A stretch of DNA of 64,000 bases from Streptomyces sp. SN-593 (GTDB taxonomy: Bacteria > Actinomycetota > Actinomycetes > Streptomycetales > Streptomycetaceae). A model generated the notes under the pieces. The model saw only the letters and a list, made by a program, of their open reading frames with translations. It was not told where the DNA came from and made no database searches. The DNA is taken from NCBI RefSeq assembly GCF_016756395.1, contig NZ_AP018365.1, positions 2,735,501-2,799,500 of the forward strand, written 5' to 3'. Positions within the stretch are counted from its first letter, which is position 1, and the number at the start of each line of letters is the position of its first letter. A program made the position numbers and the translations under genes. Positions 47,430-55,312 of the stretch are shown here, in pieces.

Positions 47430-47649
47430 ACCGACCGTCCCCCTCCCCCGCCCCGCCGCCCGCCGGGGTTCCGGCGGGACGGCGCGGACGCGCGCCTACT
47501 GGTGTGGAGGGCCGCCGGGCTCCCGGCGTTGCACCGGTCCGGCGCGGAATTCCCCCGACAAGGACGACCACGCGAGGTGCGTCCGGGTTGTCCTCCCGGC
47601 CGGTTACGGATGGGTGAACTCTCGTCGGCGCGGGGATATGCGGGCGCGG

Positions 47650-48123
47650 TCAGCCGAGGTGGCCCGGGGTGTAGGAGCCCGCGGGCTGGCGGACGATGAC
47701 GTTCACGCGGTTGAAGGCGTTGATGACGGCGATGGTGGTGATCAGCGCGACGAGCTGGTCCTCGTCGTAGTGCTTCGCGGCGTCGGCCCACGCCTCGTCC
47801 GTGACGCCGCCCGCCGCGTCGGCGATCCGGGTGGCCTGCTCCGTCAACTCCAGGGCGGCGCGCTCGGCCTCGGTGAAGACGGTGGCCTCGCGCCAGGCCG
47901 CGACCAGGTTGAGCCGGACCGCGCTCTCGCCCGCGTGGGCGGCCTCCTTGGTGTGCATGTCCGTGCAGGCCCCGCAGCCGTTGATCTGGCTGGCGCGGAG
48001 CCTCACCAGTTCCAGGGTGGCGACCGGTATCGAGGAGGTCTCCGCGATCCGGCCGGCCGTGACGAGGGGGGTGATCGCCTTGGTGGCGAGAGCGTTGCCC
48101 GCGAGATGCAGTCGAGCGTCCAT
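47650..48123 (-). CDS. Alkylhydroperoxidase AhpD-family (carboxymuconolactone decarboxylase-like) protein
   Basis: A 157-residue protein with the AhpD redox motif in SQINGCGACTDMHTKEAAHAGES: Cys-x-x-Cys followed by His, as in peroxidatic members of the family. The helical core (ELVRLRAS, AALELTEQATRIAD, ALITTIAVINAFNRVNVIV) is complete. It likely reduces peroxides using a thiol donor. The start at 48123 has a weak ribosome site. No electron-donor partner lies next to it. Confidence 0.9.
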   Translation of the reverse strand: MDARLHLAGNALATKAITPLVTAGRIAETSSIPVATLELVRLRASQINGCGACTDMHTKEAAHAGESAVRLNLVAAWREATVFTEAERAALELTEQATRIADAAGGVTDEAWADAAKHYDEDQLVALITTIAVINAFNRVNVIVRQPAGSYTPGHLG

Positions 48124-48218
48124 GGTGGGTGTCCCTGCCTTCGCTGTCGTGTGGTGCGCGTGCACCCTTCCGACGGAGCGGCGCCCCGAAACGTGACACG
48201 CGTACCCGTCGGCGCAGG

Positions 48219-49151
48219 TCAGCGCCCCCGCGCGGGCTCGACCTCCCGCTGCCCCTCCGCGTCCTGCGCGCCCTCCGCGTCCCGCCCGCACGCCCGCCCG
48301 TCCTCCCGCTCGTACGCCGCCGCGGTCGTCTCGATCAGCCGCAGCGACGCCTCCGGGGGCAGCGCGGCGCCCGCCAGCAGGTCGTGGGTGAGCTGCATCA
48401 GGCTCGTCGTGGCCGGCTCGCTGAGCGGTGCGCCCGTCTGGTGCGCGGTGAAGTGCCCGAGCGGCAGCTCCTCCGCGAACGTCATCAGCCGCAACGCCCC
48501 GTCGGTCGCGGTCGGATGCGGGGTCGCCGTCAGCGGCAGCACGTTCAGGGCGATCCGCTGCCGCCGCACCAGGTCGGCGAGGTGGCGCAACTGCCCGGCC
48601 ATCACCGCCGGTCCGCCCAGCGGCCTGCGCAGCGCGGTCTCCCCCACCACCGCGCTGTAGCGCGGCCCGAGCGGGTCCAGCAGCACCGGCGTCCGCGACA
48701 GCCTCGCCTCCCAGCGGTGCCGGACCGTACGGTCGGCCAGCACCGGCGCGTACGCCTCCGCGACCGCCCGCGCGTACGCGTCCGTCTGCAACAGGCCCGG
48801 CACCAGCGCCGCGTCCCACTCCCGGATGGCCGTCGCCAGCCACTCCCACTCCGCCAGCGGGGAGAGCCGCCCGGGCGGCGGGGCGGACCGGGCCGCCTCG
48901 ATGTTCCGCTCGAAGAAGTCGCCGGTGTCCAGGAGTTGGTCGACCGCGCTCGTCAACTCGTCCGGCAGCCGCCGCTCCCCCTGTTCGATCCTCGCCAGGA
49001 ACGACATCTCGATGTGCAGCTTCGCGGCCAGCTCCACGAGGCTCAGCCCGGCCCGTTCCCGGTAATACCGCAACTCCGCGCCGTACAGCGACCGCGCCGA
49101 GAGCGTACGGTCCAACTTCCGTGACGCGAAGCGTCCTGGATTCACGGACAT
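48219..49151 (-). CDS. XRE-family regulator with DUF5753 domain
   Basis: A 310-residue protein: N-terminal helix-turn-helix (LYGAELRYYRERAGLSLVELAAKLHIEMSFLARIEQGERRLPDELTSAVDQLL) and a DUF5753 C-terminal domain (VPGLLQTDAYARAVAEAY, RWEARLSRTPVLLDPLGPRYSAVVGETALRRPLGGPAVMAGQLRHL, LNVLPLTATPHP). Such proteins pair with DUF397 partners in Streptomyces development and antibiotic control (WhiJ type). No DUF397 gene adjoins this copy. The ATG at 49151 has GGAGGAG upstream. A palindrome 79-92 bp upstream is likely its operator. Confidence 0.88.
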   Translation of the reverse strand: MSVNPGRFASRKLDRTLSARSLYGAELRYYRERAGLSLVELAAKLHIEMSFLARIEQGERRLPDELTSAVDQLLDTGDFFERNIEAARSAPPPGRLSPLAEWEWLATAIREWDAALVPGLLQTDAYARAVAEAYAPVLADRTVRHRWEARLSRTPVLLDPLGPRYSAVVGETALRRPLGGPAVMAGQLRHLADLVRRQRIALNVLPLTATPHPTATDGALRLMTFAEELPLGHFTAHQTGAPLSEPATTSLMQLTHDLLAGAALPPEASLRLIETTAAAYEREDGRACGRDAEGAQDAEGQREVEPARGR

Positions 49152-49229
49152 GGGGTTTCTCCTCCGTTTTCCCTTGCGCCGTCCGGGCTCCACCCACCCG
49201 AGCGGTCGGAATTCCCGCGCCGAGAACTA

Positions 49230-49243
49230 CGCGTAATTACGCG
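49230..49243. promoter_or_regulatory. Perfect palindrome in the divergent XRE intergenic region
   Basis: CGCGTAATTACGCG, a perfect 14-bp palindrome with an AT centre, between two divergently transcribed XRE genes. The 347-bp gap (49152-49498) also holds a more AT-rich segment at about 49375-49420 (GTTATTGGTATATGC) and TACATT at 49330, likely promoters for the gene at 49499. Confidence 0.6.
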
Positions 49244-49498
49244 AACGAAGCGGAAGGTGGGTGCCCTTGGGGCGGCGTGGCCAATCGTGGCTGGCGAGGG
49301 CGGTGCGGAACCGCGTCCTCACCGCCCCCACTACATTGGCGCGCACGAGCCCTCCGCCGCAATCGAATCTGCGGTGAAGCTTCCGGAGAGCCGTTATTGG
49401 TATATGCAGAAACCCGAACAAACGCCTTCCGGGCTCGTGCTAGGACTGCAACAATCCACACAGCGCACCCGGCGCACGCAACATAAACGGAGGACAGG

Positions 49499-50383
49499 GT
49501 GGCAGCGAAACTCGGAGCAACAGGACGGCGCCTGGAACTCGGCCTACGGCTGCGCAGTATCCGGGAGAGCATCATCGTGAACGGCCGACCGATGACGCGG
49601 ACCATGGCCGCCCAGGGCACGAAGGTCTCCGAGGCCGCGCTGCAACGCATCGAGACGGGCGCGATCAACTTCCGCAACGCGGGCGACCTCCGCAGGCTTC
49701 TCGCCAAGTACGGAGTGGACGACGAGGAAGTCATCGAAAGTCTGGTCGAGTTGAACCGCGACGCGACCAACCAGGACTGGGTGACGCGGTACCGGGGCAA
49801 CCTGCTCCCGGCGATGAAGGGCTTCGTCGGCATCGAGGCGGAGGCCCAGGAGATCCGGATCTACCAACCGGCGGTCGTGCACGGCCTGCTCCAGACGGAG
49901 GCGTACGCGCAGGCGATCTTCGATCTGGAGCGGCCGGTCGAAGAGACCACGAGCGAGTTCATCGCGAACAACGTGGCCTTGCGGATGGAACGCAAGGAGC
50001 GGGTCATCGCGCGCAGGCCCGAACCGGTGCGCTTGTGGGTCATCCTGGCCGAGTCGGCGCTGCGGTACGTTGTCGGTTGTCCCGCTACCATGCGCAGCCA
50101 GTACGAAGAAATCACCAGGCTGTCAAAGTTGGATCACGTGACCATCCAAGTCCTGCCCATGCACAGCCGGGGGTACCGCTCAAGGAGCGACCTGGTCGTC
50201 ATCGAGTTGCACGGCGGTCTGCCCCCGATGGTCCAGGTGGACAACGCTTGGGGAGGGGTCTCGACCTCGGACAAGCCCAAAGAAGTAGCGCGGTTCAACC
50301 GCAAGTTCAACCAGATGATCTCTTCCGCACTACCCTCGGAGGAGACGCCCGACTTCATGCAGCGGCTAGCACGAGAGGTGTAA
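49499..50383 (+). CDS. XRE-family regulator with DUF5753 domain, partner of DUF397 genes
   Basis: A 294-residue regulator with a helix-turn-helix (LRLRSIRESIIVNGRPMTRTMAAQGTKVSEAALQRIETGAINFRNAGDLRRLLAKYGV) and a DUF5753 domain (EAQEIRIYQPAVVHGLLQTEAYAQAIFDLE, RPEPVRLWVILAESALRYVVGCPATMRSQYEEITRLSKLDHVTIQVLPMHSRGY). The GTG has AACGGAGG upstream. Its gene is followed at once by a DUF397 gene whose start region follows the stop codon by five bases, the usual two-gene module. Confidence 0.92.
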   Translation: MAAKLGATGRRLELGLRLRSIRESIIVNGRPMTRTMAAQGTKVSEAALQRIETGAINFRNAGDLRRLLAKYGVDDEEVIESLVELNRDATNQDWVTRYRGNLLPAMKGFVGIEAEAQEIRIYQPAVVHGLLQTEAYAQAIFDLERPVEETTSEFIANNVALRMERKERVIARRPEPVRLWVILAESALRYVVGCPATMRSQYEEITRLSKLDHVTIQVLPMHSRGYRSRSDLVVIELHGGLPPMVQVDNAWGGVSTSDKPKEVARFNRKFNQMISSALPSEETPDFMQRLAREV

Positions 50384-50387
50384 AGCC

Positions 50388-50627
50388 ATCAACACGCACA
50401 TCACCGCCCCCGAGTTGGCGCCCGACAGCGCCTGGCACAAGTCGTCCTACAGCGGCGGCTCCGGCGACAGTTGTGTCGAGGCCGCCGACGTGACGGCAAC
50501 CCATGGCGGCATCGGCGTCCGCGACTCCAAGGACCCCCAGGGGCCCGCCCTCCTCTTCACCCCCACGGAGTGGACCTCCTTCGTCGCCCTCCTCCGCACC
50601 GGCACCGCCGACTTCGGCACCGTCTGA
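50388..50627 (+). CDS. DUF397 protein with atypical start codon
   Basis: Encodes TAPELAPDSAWHKSSYSGGSGDSCVEAADV... GVRDSKDPQGPALLFTPTEWTSFVALLRTGTADFG, one full DUF397 domain (HKSSYSGGSGDSCVE plus VRDSKDP and the FTPxEWxxFV motif). Its expected ATG is ATC (50388), eight bases after GAGAGGTG; after the in-frame stop at 50367 the first normal start is a TTG at 50415, 35 bases from that site. Either AUC is used or the gene is impaired. DUF397 proteins bind the XRE partner; here it follows the regulator at 50383. Confidence 0.7.
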   Translation: MNTHITAPELAPDSAWHKSSYSGGSGDSCVEAADVTATHGGIGVRDSKDPQGPALLFTPTEWTSFVALLRTGTADFGTV

Positions 50628-50638
50628 CACCGGGACGG
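50512..50638 (+). repeat. 127-bp near-identical repeat, copy 1
   Basis: Matches 51053-51179 with a single mismatch (G/C in the GGGGCCCGCC region). It covers the 3' part of the DUF397 gene, its stop codon and 11 bases beyond. Confidence 0.95.
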
Positions 50639-50769
50639 GCGCACCACGCACCGGGCGGGCCTCCCCACCGCCAAGGGGAGGCCCGCACGTTGTCGCGTTC
50701 TGCCCTCGTGCCGGCACGCGCGGGCCTGGCACGGTCGAAGCACCCGCTCCCGTACCCACGAGGAGAACC

Positions 50770-51168
50770 ATGACCGCGCGGACCTACACCGCTCCCGAGC
50801 TCGCGCCGGACCACGCCTGGCGGAAGTCGTCCCACAGCGGCGGCTCCGGCGACAACTGCGTCGAGATCGTCACCCTCTCCGCATCCCAACTGGCCCCTGA
50901 CCACGACTGGTTCAAGTCCTCCCACAGCGGCGGCACCGGCAACAACTGCGTCGAGATCGCCCACGTCCCGACGGACGCCCCCTGGGCGAAATCGTCGTAC
51001 AGCGGAGACACGGGCAACAGCTGCGTCGAAGTCGCCGCCTCGCCCCACCTCGTCGGCGTCCGCGACTCCAAGGACCCCCAGGGGGCCGCCCTCCTCTTCA
51101 CCCCCACGGAGTGGACCTCCTTCGTCGCCCTCCTCCGCACCGGCACCGCCGACTTCGGCACCGTCTGA
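50770..51168 (+). CDS. Triple-DUF397 protein
   Basis: A 132-residue protein with three DUF397 units in a row: WRKSSHSGGSGDNCVEI (residues about 16-32), WFKSSHSGGTGNNCVEI (about 46-62), and WAKSSYSGDTGNSCVEVA followed by the full tail GVRDSKDPQGAALLFTPTEWTSFVALLRTGTADFG. Usual members have one unit of about 65 residues. The first two units lack the tail. ATG with AGGAG upstream. It probably arose by fusion of DUF397 copies; the shared tail with the preceding gene is almost identical in DNA. Confidence 0.9.
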   Translation: MTARTYTAPELAPDHAWRKSSHSGGSGDNCVEIVTLSASQLAPDHDWFKSSHSGGTGNNCVEIAHVPTDAPWAKSSYSGDTGNSCVEVAASPHLVGVRDSKDPQGAALLFTPTEWTSFVALLRTGTADFGTV

Positions 51169-51179
51169 CACCGGGACGG
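51053..51179 (+). repeat. 127-bp near-identical repeat, copy 2
   Basis: Second copy of 50512-50638, in direct orientation, spaced 541 bp apart. It covers the tail of the triple-DUF397 gene and 11 bases after its stop codon. Confidence 0.95.
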
Positions 51180-51214
51180 CGCGCCACGCCCCGGGCCGAC
51201 AGGGCGTACCGGGC

Positions 51215-52063
51215 TCAGGCGTCGTCGGCGTCGGTGCTCGCGGCGGCGGCCTCCTGGGGCTCCACCTGGGCGAGGCGGGCGCGGAGGGCGGCGGTGGAGG
51301 CCGCGTAGGAGTCGCTGCCCAACACCAGGCGGAGCGGGGCGGGTCGCTCGTCGGCGCTCGCGATGATGCGGTCCGCCATCTTCCCCGGGTCGCCGATCAC
51401 GGGGACGGTGGCGGCGACCCCGTCCCGGAACTGGCGGACGAACGCGGCCGGCGTACCGTCGTAGGCCGCCAGCGGCTCGCTGAGCCGGAGGTTGCCGCGG
51501 GCGAACTCGGTGCGGGCGCCGCCGGGTTCGACCAGCGTCACCTCGATCCCGAACGGGGCGACCTCCTGCGCCAGGGCCTCCATGAACCCTTCGACGCCCC
51601 ACTTGGTCGCATGGTAGAGCGAGGCGCCGGCGTGGGCCGCGAGCCCGGCGACCGAGGAGATCTGGATGATCCGGCCGCCGCCCTGGGCCCGCAGGTGCGG
51701 CAGGGCGGCGCGGGCGGTCTGGATCGCGCCGAGCAGGTTCGTGCCGACCTGGTGGTGGACCTGCTCGTCGCTGAGCTCCTCGGCCGCGCCGAAGAGGCCG
51801 TAGCCGGCGTTGACCACCACGACGTCGATCCGGCCGAGTGCGGCGAAGGCGGCGTCCACGACCTCGCGGACCCGCGGCAGGTCGGTGACGTCGAGGTGGT
51901 CGACGCGGAAGCGGTCGCCGTGGCGGGAGCGCAGGTCGTCCACCGAGCCGTCGCGGCGGACCGTGCCGGCGACGCGGTCACCCGCCGCGAGCAGCCGCTC
52001 GGCCAGTGCGCGGCCGAACCCGCTGTTGACCCCGGTGATGAACCATGTGCGTGCAGTCGTCAT
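51215..52063 (-). CDS. SDR-family oxidoreductase
   Basis: A 282-residue short-chain dehydrogenase/reductase. The nucleotide-binding motif is TGVNSGFGRALAERLL, the structural motif NAGYG is present, and the catalytic residues are Ser in QISSVAGLAAHAGASLYHATKWGVEGF, with the YxxxK as Tyr-His-Ala-Thr-Lys. Substrate unknown. Divergent from the XRE regulator at 52165, the common control pair for such enzymes in Streptomyces. Confidence 0.92.
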   Translation of the reverse strand: MTTARTWFITGVNSGFGRALAERLLAAGDRVAGTVRRDGSVDDLRSRHGDRFRVDHLDVTDLPRVREVVDAAFAALGRIDVVVVNAGYGLFGAAEELSDEQVHHQVGTNLLGAIQTARAALPHLRAQGGGRIIQISSVAGLAAHAGASLYHATKWGVEGFMEALAQEVAPFGIEVTLVEPGGARTEFARGNLRLSEPLAAYDGTPAAFVRQFRDGVAATVPVIGDPGKMADRIIASADERPAPLRLVLGSDSYAASTAALRARLAQVEPQEAAAASTDADDA

Positions 52064-52100
52064 GCTCCGATCCTCGGGAGCGGGGCGGATGCCCGGCACC

Positions 52101-52126
52101 CCCTGCTGTTCCTGGTAGTGGCAGGG
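52101..52126. promoter_or_regulatory. Inverted repeat between the SDR and XRE genes
   Basis: CCCTGC, 14 bases, GCAGGG lies in the 101-bp divergent intergenic region. It is short, but positioned where the XRE protein should bind to control both genes. Confidence 0.35.
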
Positions 52127-52164
52127 ATACCCGGGCGGGGGCGGTCCCGGCATAGCGTGGGGGC

Positions 52165-53124
52165 ATGGGTGACGTGGGCGGCGGTGCGGGTTCCGGGGGC
52201 TCGGGGGGCGCCGTCGGCAACGACCTCGGCGACTTCCTGCGGGCACGGCGCGAGCTGGTCACGCCCGGGGAGGTCGGGCTGCCGCCGGGGAACGGGCTGC
52301 GCCGGGTGCCGGGGCTGCGCCGCGAGGAGGTGGCGATGCTGGCGGGGATCAGCGTGGAGTACTACGTACGGCTCGAACAGGGCCGGGACCGCACCCCGTC
52401 GGCGCAGGTGGTGGACGCGATCGCGGGGGTGCTGCGGCTCGACGCCGAGAGCACCGCGTACCTGACGGCGCTGGCCGAACCCCGTCCGCGCCGGCGCCGC
52501 GGGCCCCGACCGGACCAGCAGCAGGTCGTGCCGCGCGGGCTCGCGCTGCTGCTGGCCACGGCGAACGTGCCCGTGATCGTCTTCAACCGCTACAGCGACG
52601 TGCTCGACGCGAACCGGCTCGCGCGGGAGCTGTCGCCCACGATGGTGCCCGGGGTGAACCGGCTGCGGATGCTCTTCCTCGACCCGGACGCGCCGAGGCA
52701 CTACGCCGACTGGGAGGCGTACACGGCGATCGCGGTCGCCCACCTGCGCGCGCAGGTGGGCGCGCACGCGCGCGCCGAGATGGCGGACGAGCGGCTGCAC
52801 GCGCTGATCGGCGAGTTGTCGGTCAGGAGCGAGCGGTTCCGCCGGCTGTGGGCGCGGCACGACGTGCGCACGGCGAGCAGCGGCAACTTCTTCATCCGCC
52901 ACCCGCGCTTCGGCGAACTGGAGCTGCTGGTCGAGAAGTTCGCGGTGGTGGGAGCGGACGGCCTGGAGGCGCTGTTCCTCCACGCGGAGCCGGGGAGCCG
53001 GTCGGAGCGGGCGCTGGCGGAACTGGCGGAGTCGGTGGGACCGGAGGGGCCGGAGCTGTCGGAGGAGTCGGCTCGCCGGCCGCTTCCACCCGCACCGGGA
53101 ACTCCCGACCGCCCCGCACTGTGA
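52165..53124 (+). CDS. XRE regulator with MmyB-like ligand-binding domain
   Basis: A 319-residue regulator. The N-terminal helix-turn-helix (LGDFLRARRELVTPGEVGLPPGNGLRRVPGLRREEVAMLAGISVEYYVRLEQGRDRTPSAQVVDAIAGVLRL) is followed by the MmyB-type ligand-binding domain (VPVIVFNRYSDVLDANRLARELSP, DWEAYTAIAVAHLRAQVGAHA, RRLWARHDVRTASSGNFFIRHPRFGELELLVEKFAV). The C-terminal 40 residues are Pro/Glu-rich. Likely represses the divergent oxidoreductase gene. Confidence 0.9.
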   Translation: MGDVGGGAGSGGSGGAVGNDLGDFLRARRELVTPGEVGLPPGNGLRRVPGLRREEVAMLAGISVEYYVRLEQGRDRTPSAQVVDAIAGVLRLDAESTAYLTALAEPRPRRRRGPRPDQQQVVPRGLALLLATANVPVIVFNRYSDVLDANRLARELSPTMVPGVNRLRMLFLDPDAPRHYADWEAYTAIAVAHLRAQVGAHARAEMADERLHALIGELSVRSERFRRLWARHDVRTASSGNFFIRHPRFGELELLVEKFAVVGADGLEALFLHAEPGSRSERALAELAESVGPEGPELSEESARRPLPPAPGTPDRPAL

Positions 53125-53199
53125 CCCACGTCTCATCCTTCGCGTGCAGCACACGCGGCCCGTTCCCCGTCGAGGAGGGGTGACAGGAAGGGAGGGGAC

Positions 53200-53781
53200 G
53201 TGATGCTGGCAACCGAGCGACACGCCCGTACCGGACGCAGCGGGACCGCGCCGACGAAGCCGGAGAGCGAGAGGGACTTCGACGGCTTCGTCACCGCCCG
53301 GTCGGCCGTACTGTTCCGCGGGGCCCTGATCCTGACCGGGAACCGCGAAGCCGCGGAGGACCTGGTGCAGGAGACGCTGGAGCGAGCCTGCCGCAAGTGG
53401 CGCACCATCGCCGCGAAGGACGCTCCGGAAGCCTATGTGCGGCGGATCATGGTGAACCTCGCCAACGACAGGTGGCGGCGGTTCCGCCGCACGGTCCCGC
53501 ACCAGGACGGCGTCGAACACGCCGCCCCCGGGGACCAGTACGGGCAGGTGGACACGAGGGACCAGTTGCTCCGGGCCCTCCAGACACTGCCGATGCGGAT
53601 GCGGACGGTCGTGGTGCTGCGGTATTTCCACGACCTCTCGGACGACGAGATCGCGGCGGACCTGAGGATCTCGCCGAGCACCGTGCGGTCCCAGCTCGCC
53701 CGCGGCATCGACAAGCTCCGTGGCCAGTTCCCCGCGTTGTCCCACCCTTCACCGCAGCAGCCCATGGAAGGAATCCGATGA
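53200..53781 (+). CDS. SigE-family ECF RNA polymerase sigma factor
   Basis: A 193-residue sigma factor. The sigma-2 region is DFDGFVTARSAVLFRGALILTGNREAAEDLVQETLERACRKWRTIAAKDAPEAYVRRIMVNLANDRWRRFRR and sigma-4 is RDQLLRALQTLPMRMRTVVVLRYFHDLSDDEIAADLRISPSTVRSQLARGIDKLR. These short 'SigE family' factors are widespread in Streptomyces, usually without a known anti-sigma gene. The GTG has GGGAGGGG upstream; an ATG lies one codon later. Its stop overlaps the ATG of the next gene (ATGA), so the products are co-translated. Confidence 0.92.
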   Translation: MMLATERHARTGRSGTAPTKPESERDFDGFVTARSAVLFRGALILTGNREAAEDLVQETLERACRKWRTIAAKDAPEAYVRRIMVNLANDRWRRFRRTVPHQDGVEHAAPGDQYGQVDTRDQLLRALQTLPMRMRTVVVLRYFHDLSDDEIAADLRISPSTVRSQLARGIDKLRGQFPALSHPSPQQPMEGIR

Positions 53782-54275
53782 GTGCACCTGGTTCGCGGCC
53801 TTCCGGCTGCACACCCTTCGAACAGGAACTGGTGAACGCCATGAACGACTACGTGAACTCCGCCGAGACCCCGCACTTCGCCACCGACGCCATCGTGCGC
53901 CGCGCCCGCCGGAAGAAGGCCACGGCCATCGCGGGCATCGCCACCGCCCTCGTCCTGGCGAGCGCGGGCACGGCCCTGGCCGCGGGCGTCGTCGGCGGCG
54001 GTGAGCACACCGCCCGCCCGGCCGCCGCGGCGAGCGCCACCGACGGCACCACCGTGCTCTACGGCTCCAGCGACGGCACGAACGTCACCGTCCCGCTGGC
54101 CGGCCTGGACTCGTTGGGGGTCAGGGCGGCGATCGTCCCGCTCCGGCTCACGCCCGACTTCACCCGCACCCCGGTCGCGAACTGCCGGCAGGGCACGGTC
54201 GTCGCGGTCTCGCCCCACGCCCCGACGGTCGTCCACGCGGGGGACACGGTCCACGTGACCGTCTGCGCCGGCTGA
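53778..54275 (+). CDS. Membrane protein coupled to the sigma factor; possible anti-sigma factor with PASTA-like external domain
   Basis: A 165-residue protein: a cytoplasmic head of about 48 residues (FEQELVNAMNDYVNSAETPHFATDAIVRRARRKK), one membrane helix (about 49-71), and an external part ending NCRQGTVVAVSPHAPTVVHAGDTVHVTVCAG, which has the spacing of a PASTA domain and a pair of cysteines. No zinc-binding anti-sigma motif is seen. The gene overlaps the sigma gene stop, so a role in controlling it is likely but not shown. Confidence 0.72.
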   Translation: MSAPGSRPSGCTPFEQELVNAMNDYVNSAETPHFATDAIVRRARRKKATAIAGIATALVLASAGTALAAGVVGGGEHTARPAAAASATDGTTVLYGSSDGTNVTVPLAGLDSLGVRAAIVPLRLTPDFTRTPVANCRQGTVVAVSPHAPTVVHAGDTVHVTVCAG

Positions 54276-54320
54276 CGCCCACGGAACCGGCCTGACGCGG
54301 CCGGGCCGGCAGGAACAGGA

Positions 54321-54351
54321 GTGGTGGCCCCGCCGCAATCGGGGCCACCAC
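54321..54351 (+). terminator. Terminator of the sigma factor operon
   Basis: Perfect 12-bp stem, GTGGTGGCCCCG and its complement (54321-54332, 54340-54351), seven-base loop, 46 bp beyond the stop codon at 54275. Confidence 0.85.
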
Positions 54352-54390
54352 CTCCCGCATCCCACCACACATGAGCCCGGCCCGCCGCCC

Positions 54391-54435
54391 TTGCCGCTCT
54401 TGCCGCTCTTGCTGCTCTTGCTGCTCTTGCTGCTC
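54391..54435. repeat. Five tandem 9-bp repeats
   Basis: TTGCCGCTC twice followed by TTGCTGCTC three times, five contiguous units, with a partial sixth. Intergenic in 54276-54658, which otherwise contains the terminator at 54321 and the leader of the next gene. Confidence 0.9.
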
Positions 54436-54658
54436 TTGCTTCAGCCTCCCTTGTCGATGCCGCGTTGACGGCCGCCCCCGCGTCGCCGTGGACTGCGGCG
54501 CGTGACGACAGCTAACGTAGGGCGCCGAACGTTGCAGAACGTGGCTCGCCGTGACGGACGGCCAGCGCGGGGGGATCTGCACGACCTCTCCTCGGTGCGG
54601 CCTCGCCTGTCACTCCTGTCACATCTGCACATACCGACAACGGGAGACTGGCACCACG

Positions 54659-55312
54659 ATGGCACCCCGCACGAGACTCGTCGCCGCCACAGGAACGCTG
54701 GCCGCAACCGCCCTCCTCGCCGCCTGCGGCGGCGGCGACCACGACGACAAGATCGCGTCCAGCCCCACACCCAGCGCCACGACGGCTTCGCCGGCCACGC
54801 CCGCTTCCAGCACGCCAGAGGCGGATCCGAGCGCGCCCACCTTCGACTTCCCGAGCGACGTCACGATCAAGATCGACCCGGACACGACAGGTGACGCGAC
54901 GAAGGACGCGGTCCTCCGCGATCAGGCGTACGGGCTCGACGCGACGTATCTGGCGATCTCGAAGCTCGACGAGAAGCTACCCGTTTTCACGAACTACGTG
55001 ATCGAGGGCGCGTCCGAAATGTGGAGCGAGAGCATCGCCTCGGGCAGAAAGAACCACCGTACGGTCACTGGAACCGTGCACTTCTACGACCGGAAAGTGA
55101 CGATCAGCAGTTCGACCACTGCTGGTGTCACCTTCTGCGAAGACCAGTCCGCGTCTTACGACAAGGACTCGAAAACCGGCAAGGTCTACACGACGACACC
55201 GAGCGTCAACGACTTCCTCTCCCACAGTGTCTTCATGCGTAAGGACAAGGCTGGCACCTGGCGTATCGCCACATACAACTCCCAGAGGGGAGCCGCGCGT
55301 TGCAAGCCTTAG
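54659..55312 (+). CDS. Secreted lipoprotein of unknown function
   Basis: A 217-residue protein with signal ATALLAACGGG, lipobox Cys23, then a Ser/Thr/Pro-rich linker and a globular domain (VLRDQAYGLDATYLAISKLDEKLPVFTNYVIEGASEMWSESIASGRKNHRTVTGTVHFYDRKVTI). Two cysteines in the mature part (TFCEDQS and AARCKP) may pair. The ATG has GGGAG upstream. Its end overlaps the next gene by 13 bp. Codon use here is less GC-extreme than in its neighbours. The promoter region has three AACGT repeats near 54513-54545. Confidence 0.82.
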   Translation: MAPRTRLVAATGTLAATALLAACGGGDHDDKIASSPTPSATTASPATPASSTPEADPSAPTFDFPSDVTIKIDPDTTGDATKDAVLRDQAYGLDATYLAISKLDEKLPVFTNYVIEGASEMWSESIASGRKNHRTVTGTVHFYDRKVTISSSTTAGVTFCEDQSASYDKDSKTGKVYTTTPSVNDFLSHSVFMRKDKAGTWRIATYNSQRGAARCKP

